Assembly (NCBI RefSeq): GCF_900129725.1
Contig: NZ_FQWQ01000002.1
Span: 62,001 to 126,000, forward strand
From: Chryseolinea serpens
GTDB taxonomy: Bacteria > Bacteroidota > Bacteroidia > Cytophagales > Cyclobacteriaceae
DNA length: 64,000 bases
Direction: 5' to 3'
Positions 62,862 to 64,000 of this stretch are shown piece after piece (within the stretch, counting starts at the first letter, position 1; every line of letters starts with the position of its first letter). Both the position numbers and the translations under genes were made by a program. The notes under the pieces were generated by a model, which saw only the letters and a list, made by a program, of their open reading frames with translations, was not told the origin of the DNA and ran no database searches.

Positions 62862-64000
62862 CTATTTTTTATGCTCTACCGCTAACGGGAGCTCCTTGTT
62901 TTCCAAAATCGCGCCCAGATCCAAATACTGTTGATAGCGCTTTGCGTATAGTGCTGCCGCTTTTGCATTCGGTTTATACTCCTGGTCAAACCCTTGGCCC
63001 ATGGCGTGCATGGCCTCCTCCACCTTGGGATACAACCCCGCCGCAGTGGCGGCAAACATAGCCGCTCCGGCAGCACAGGTTTGTTCCGACCGGTGGATGC
63101 GCAAGGGCATGTTCATGACATCGGCCATGACCTGCATAATATACGGCGACCGCCTGGCGACGCCTCCTAAACCAATGAGACCTTTCACGGGAACATTCTC
63201 ATCATTAAAGCGGTCCACAATCGCTTTGGCTCCAAAGCAGGTTGCCTCCACCCAAGCCCTGAAAAGCCGGGGCGCATCCGTGCCCAGGTTCAGACCGGTC
63301 ATAGCACCTTTCAGCAATTGGTTGGCATCGGGGGTTCGCCGGCCGTTCAGCCAATCGACGCCCAGTTCACCGGCTTCATCCAACGGCAAGGCTAGTGCCT
63401 GGCGTGAAAGCTCGGGGATGATCTTGCCGGAGAGTTCCTCGCTAAGTTTGTCGGCGAGCTCGGGCGAGATCAACGACGAGGTCTTCAGCAAGGCTTCCGA
63501 AGGCCAGAGCAACAAATCTTTAAACCATGCATAGGTGTCGCCAAAAGCCGACTGTCCTGCTTCCAATCCCATCATGCCGGGGATGATGGAGCCGCTCACC
63601 TGTCCGCATATGCCGCGCACCAGTTTGCCTTCCATATCCTTCAACGGCACGACCATCATGTCGCAGGTCGATGTGCCCATCACCTTGCTGAGATGGTAGG
63701 GTTCTATTTGTCCACCCACAGCGCCCATGTGGCAATCGAAAGCGCCCACGCTCACCACGACGTCGGTATTCAAACCAAGACGTGTGGCCCATTCTGCGCT
63801 GAGTTTTCCAGCAGGCTTGTCGGCGGTGTACGTTTCTTTAAAGAGGCGATCGGTGAATCCTTTCAGCAGGGGATCGAGTGACGAGAAGAATACATCGGGA
63901 GGAAGCCCGTTGTATTCGGCAGACCACAACGCTTTGTGTCCCGCAGAACACACGCCGCGCTTCAGGGCATGGACGTTGTTGCCACCCGTGAGCAGGAAGG
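62862..64000 (-). CDS. araB: L-ribulokinase, C-terminal part (5' end outside window)
   Basis: The last 379 or so codons of an FGGY-family kinase; the frame is open to the right edge, with residues LLTGGNNVHALKRGVCSAGH visible there. It has SVGAFDCHMGAVGGQ, MGTSTCDMMVV (phosphate-binding region near the middle) and the ADP-binding GLIGLGGVARRSPYIMQV motif. It phosphorylates L-ribulose with ATP. The gene order araB-araD-araA marks it as ribulokinase as opposed to another sugar kinase. As the upstream gene of the operon, its promoter and any AraR site lie beyond the window. Confidence 0.92.
   Translation of the reverse strand, partial: FLLTGGNNVHALKRGVCSAGHKALWSAEYNGLPPDVFFSSLDPLLKGFTDRLFKETYTADKPAGKLSAEWATRLGLNTDVVVSVGAFDCHMGAVGGQIEPYHLSKVMGTSTCDMMVVPLKDMEGKLVRGICGQVSGSIIPGMMGLEAGQSAFGDTYAWFKDLLLWPSEALLKTSSLISPELADKLSEELSGKIIPELSRQALALPLDEAGELGVDWLNGRRTPDANQLLKGAMTGLNLGTDAPRLFRAWVEATCFGAKAIVDRFNDENVPVKGLIGLGGVARRSPYIMQVMADVMNMPLRIHRSEQTCAAGAAMFAATAAGLYPKVEEAMHAMGQGFDQEYKPNAKAAALYAKRYQQYLDLGAILENKELPLAVEHKK

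Overview
The window looks like the chromosome of a free-living, polysaccharide-degrading Bacteroidota, most likely of the Cytophagales (Chryseolinea/Ohtaekwangia type). The evidence is two SusC/SusD pairs, lipoproteins with loose Bacteroidota-type lipoboxes, a NUDIX-type AraR next to ara genes, a DUF6377 SusR-like regulator, and several promoters fitting the Bacteroidota form TTTG-N19-21-TAnnTTTG. The genus-level guess is inference. I see no rRNA, tRNA, CRISPR array, prophage or transposase gene.

Layout. 1-7 kb holds housekeeping and envelope genes: the 3' part of an EF-G-like factor, an SRPBCC protein, a polyprenol-phosphate mannosyltransferase, a LolC/E-type permease, a NamZ-like muramidase and endonuclease III. 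7-10.8 kb is a minus-strand sulfite-assimilation operon: sulfite reductase with a C-terminal HEPN-like extension, uroporphyrinogen-III methyltransferase and a Met8-like siroheme synthase. It is preceded by a previously uncalled cysteine-rich leader peptide and an intrinsic terminator, which together look like a complete ribosome-mediated attenuator. 11-14.9 kb carries small membrane proteins and lipoproteins, including an LPP20 pair. 15-18.6 kb is sdhCAB. 19-23.7 kb holds dnaE fused to a DnaQ-type exonuclease, then trxA. 23.7-28 kb has an esterase, a YkgJ protein, a DUF1624 membrane acyltransferase and a WYL regulator.

28-35 kb is a SusC/SusD pair followed upstream by an SSS sodium/sugar symporter. 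35-46.9 kb is a loose group of mostly exported carbohydrate enzymes: GH51 arabinofuranosidase, a Tat-exported Hyi-like isomerase, a lipoprotein AGE-family epimerase, a CE1-type esterase, a Tat-exported Gfo/Idh/MocA oxidoreductase, an SGNH hydrolase and a polysaccharide deacetylase. 47-58 kb is a compact polysaccharide utilisation locus (regulator, GH97, SusC, SusD, GH71/99-like, SusE/F-like), probably aimed at an alpha-glucan. 58-64 kb is an L-arabinose operon in the order araB-araD-araA-symporter-araR, all on the minus strand, with araB running off the right edge.

How it fits together: GH51 would release arabinose outside the cytoplasm, the SSS symporter would import it, and AraA, AraB and AraD would convert it to xylulose-5-phosphate under control of the NUDIX-family AraR. 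The attenuator would couple siroheme and sulfite reductase synthesis to cysteine supply. Several families of short palindromic repeats sit in the intergenic spaces, mainly between convergent genes.
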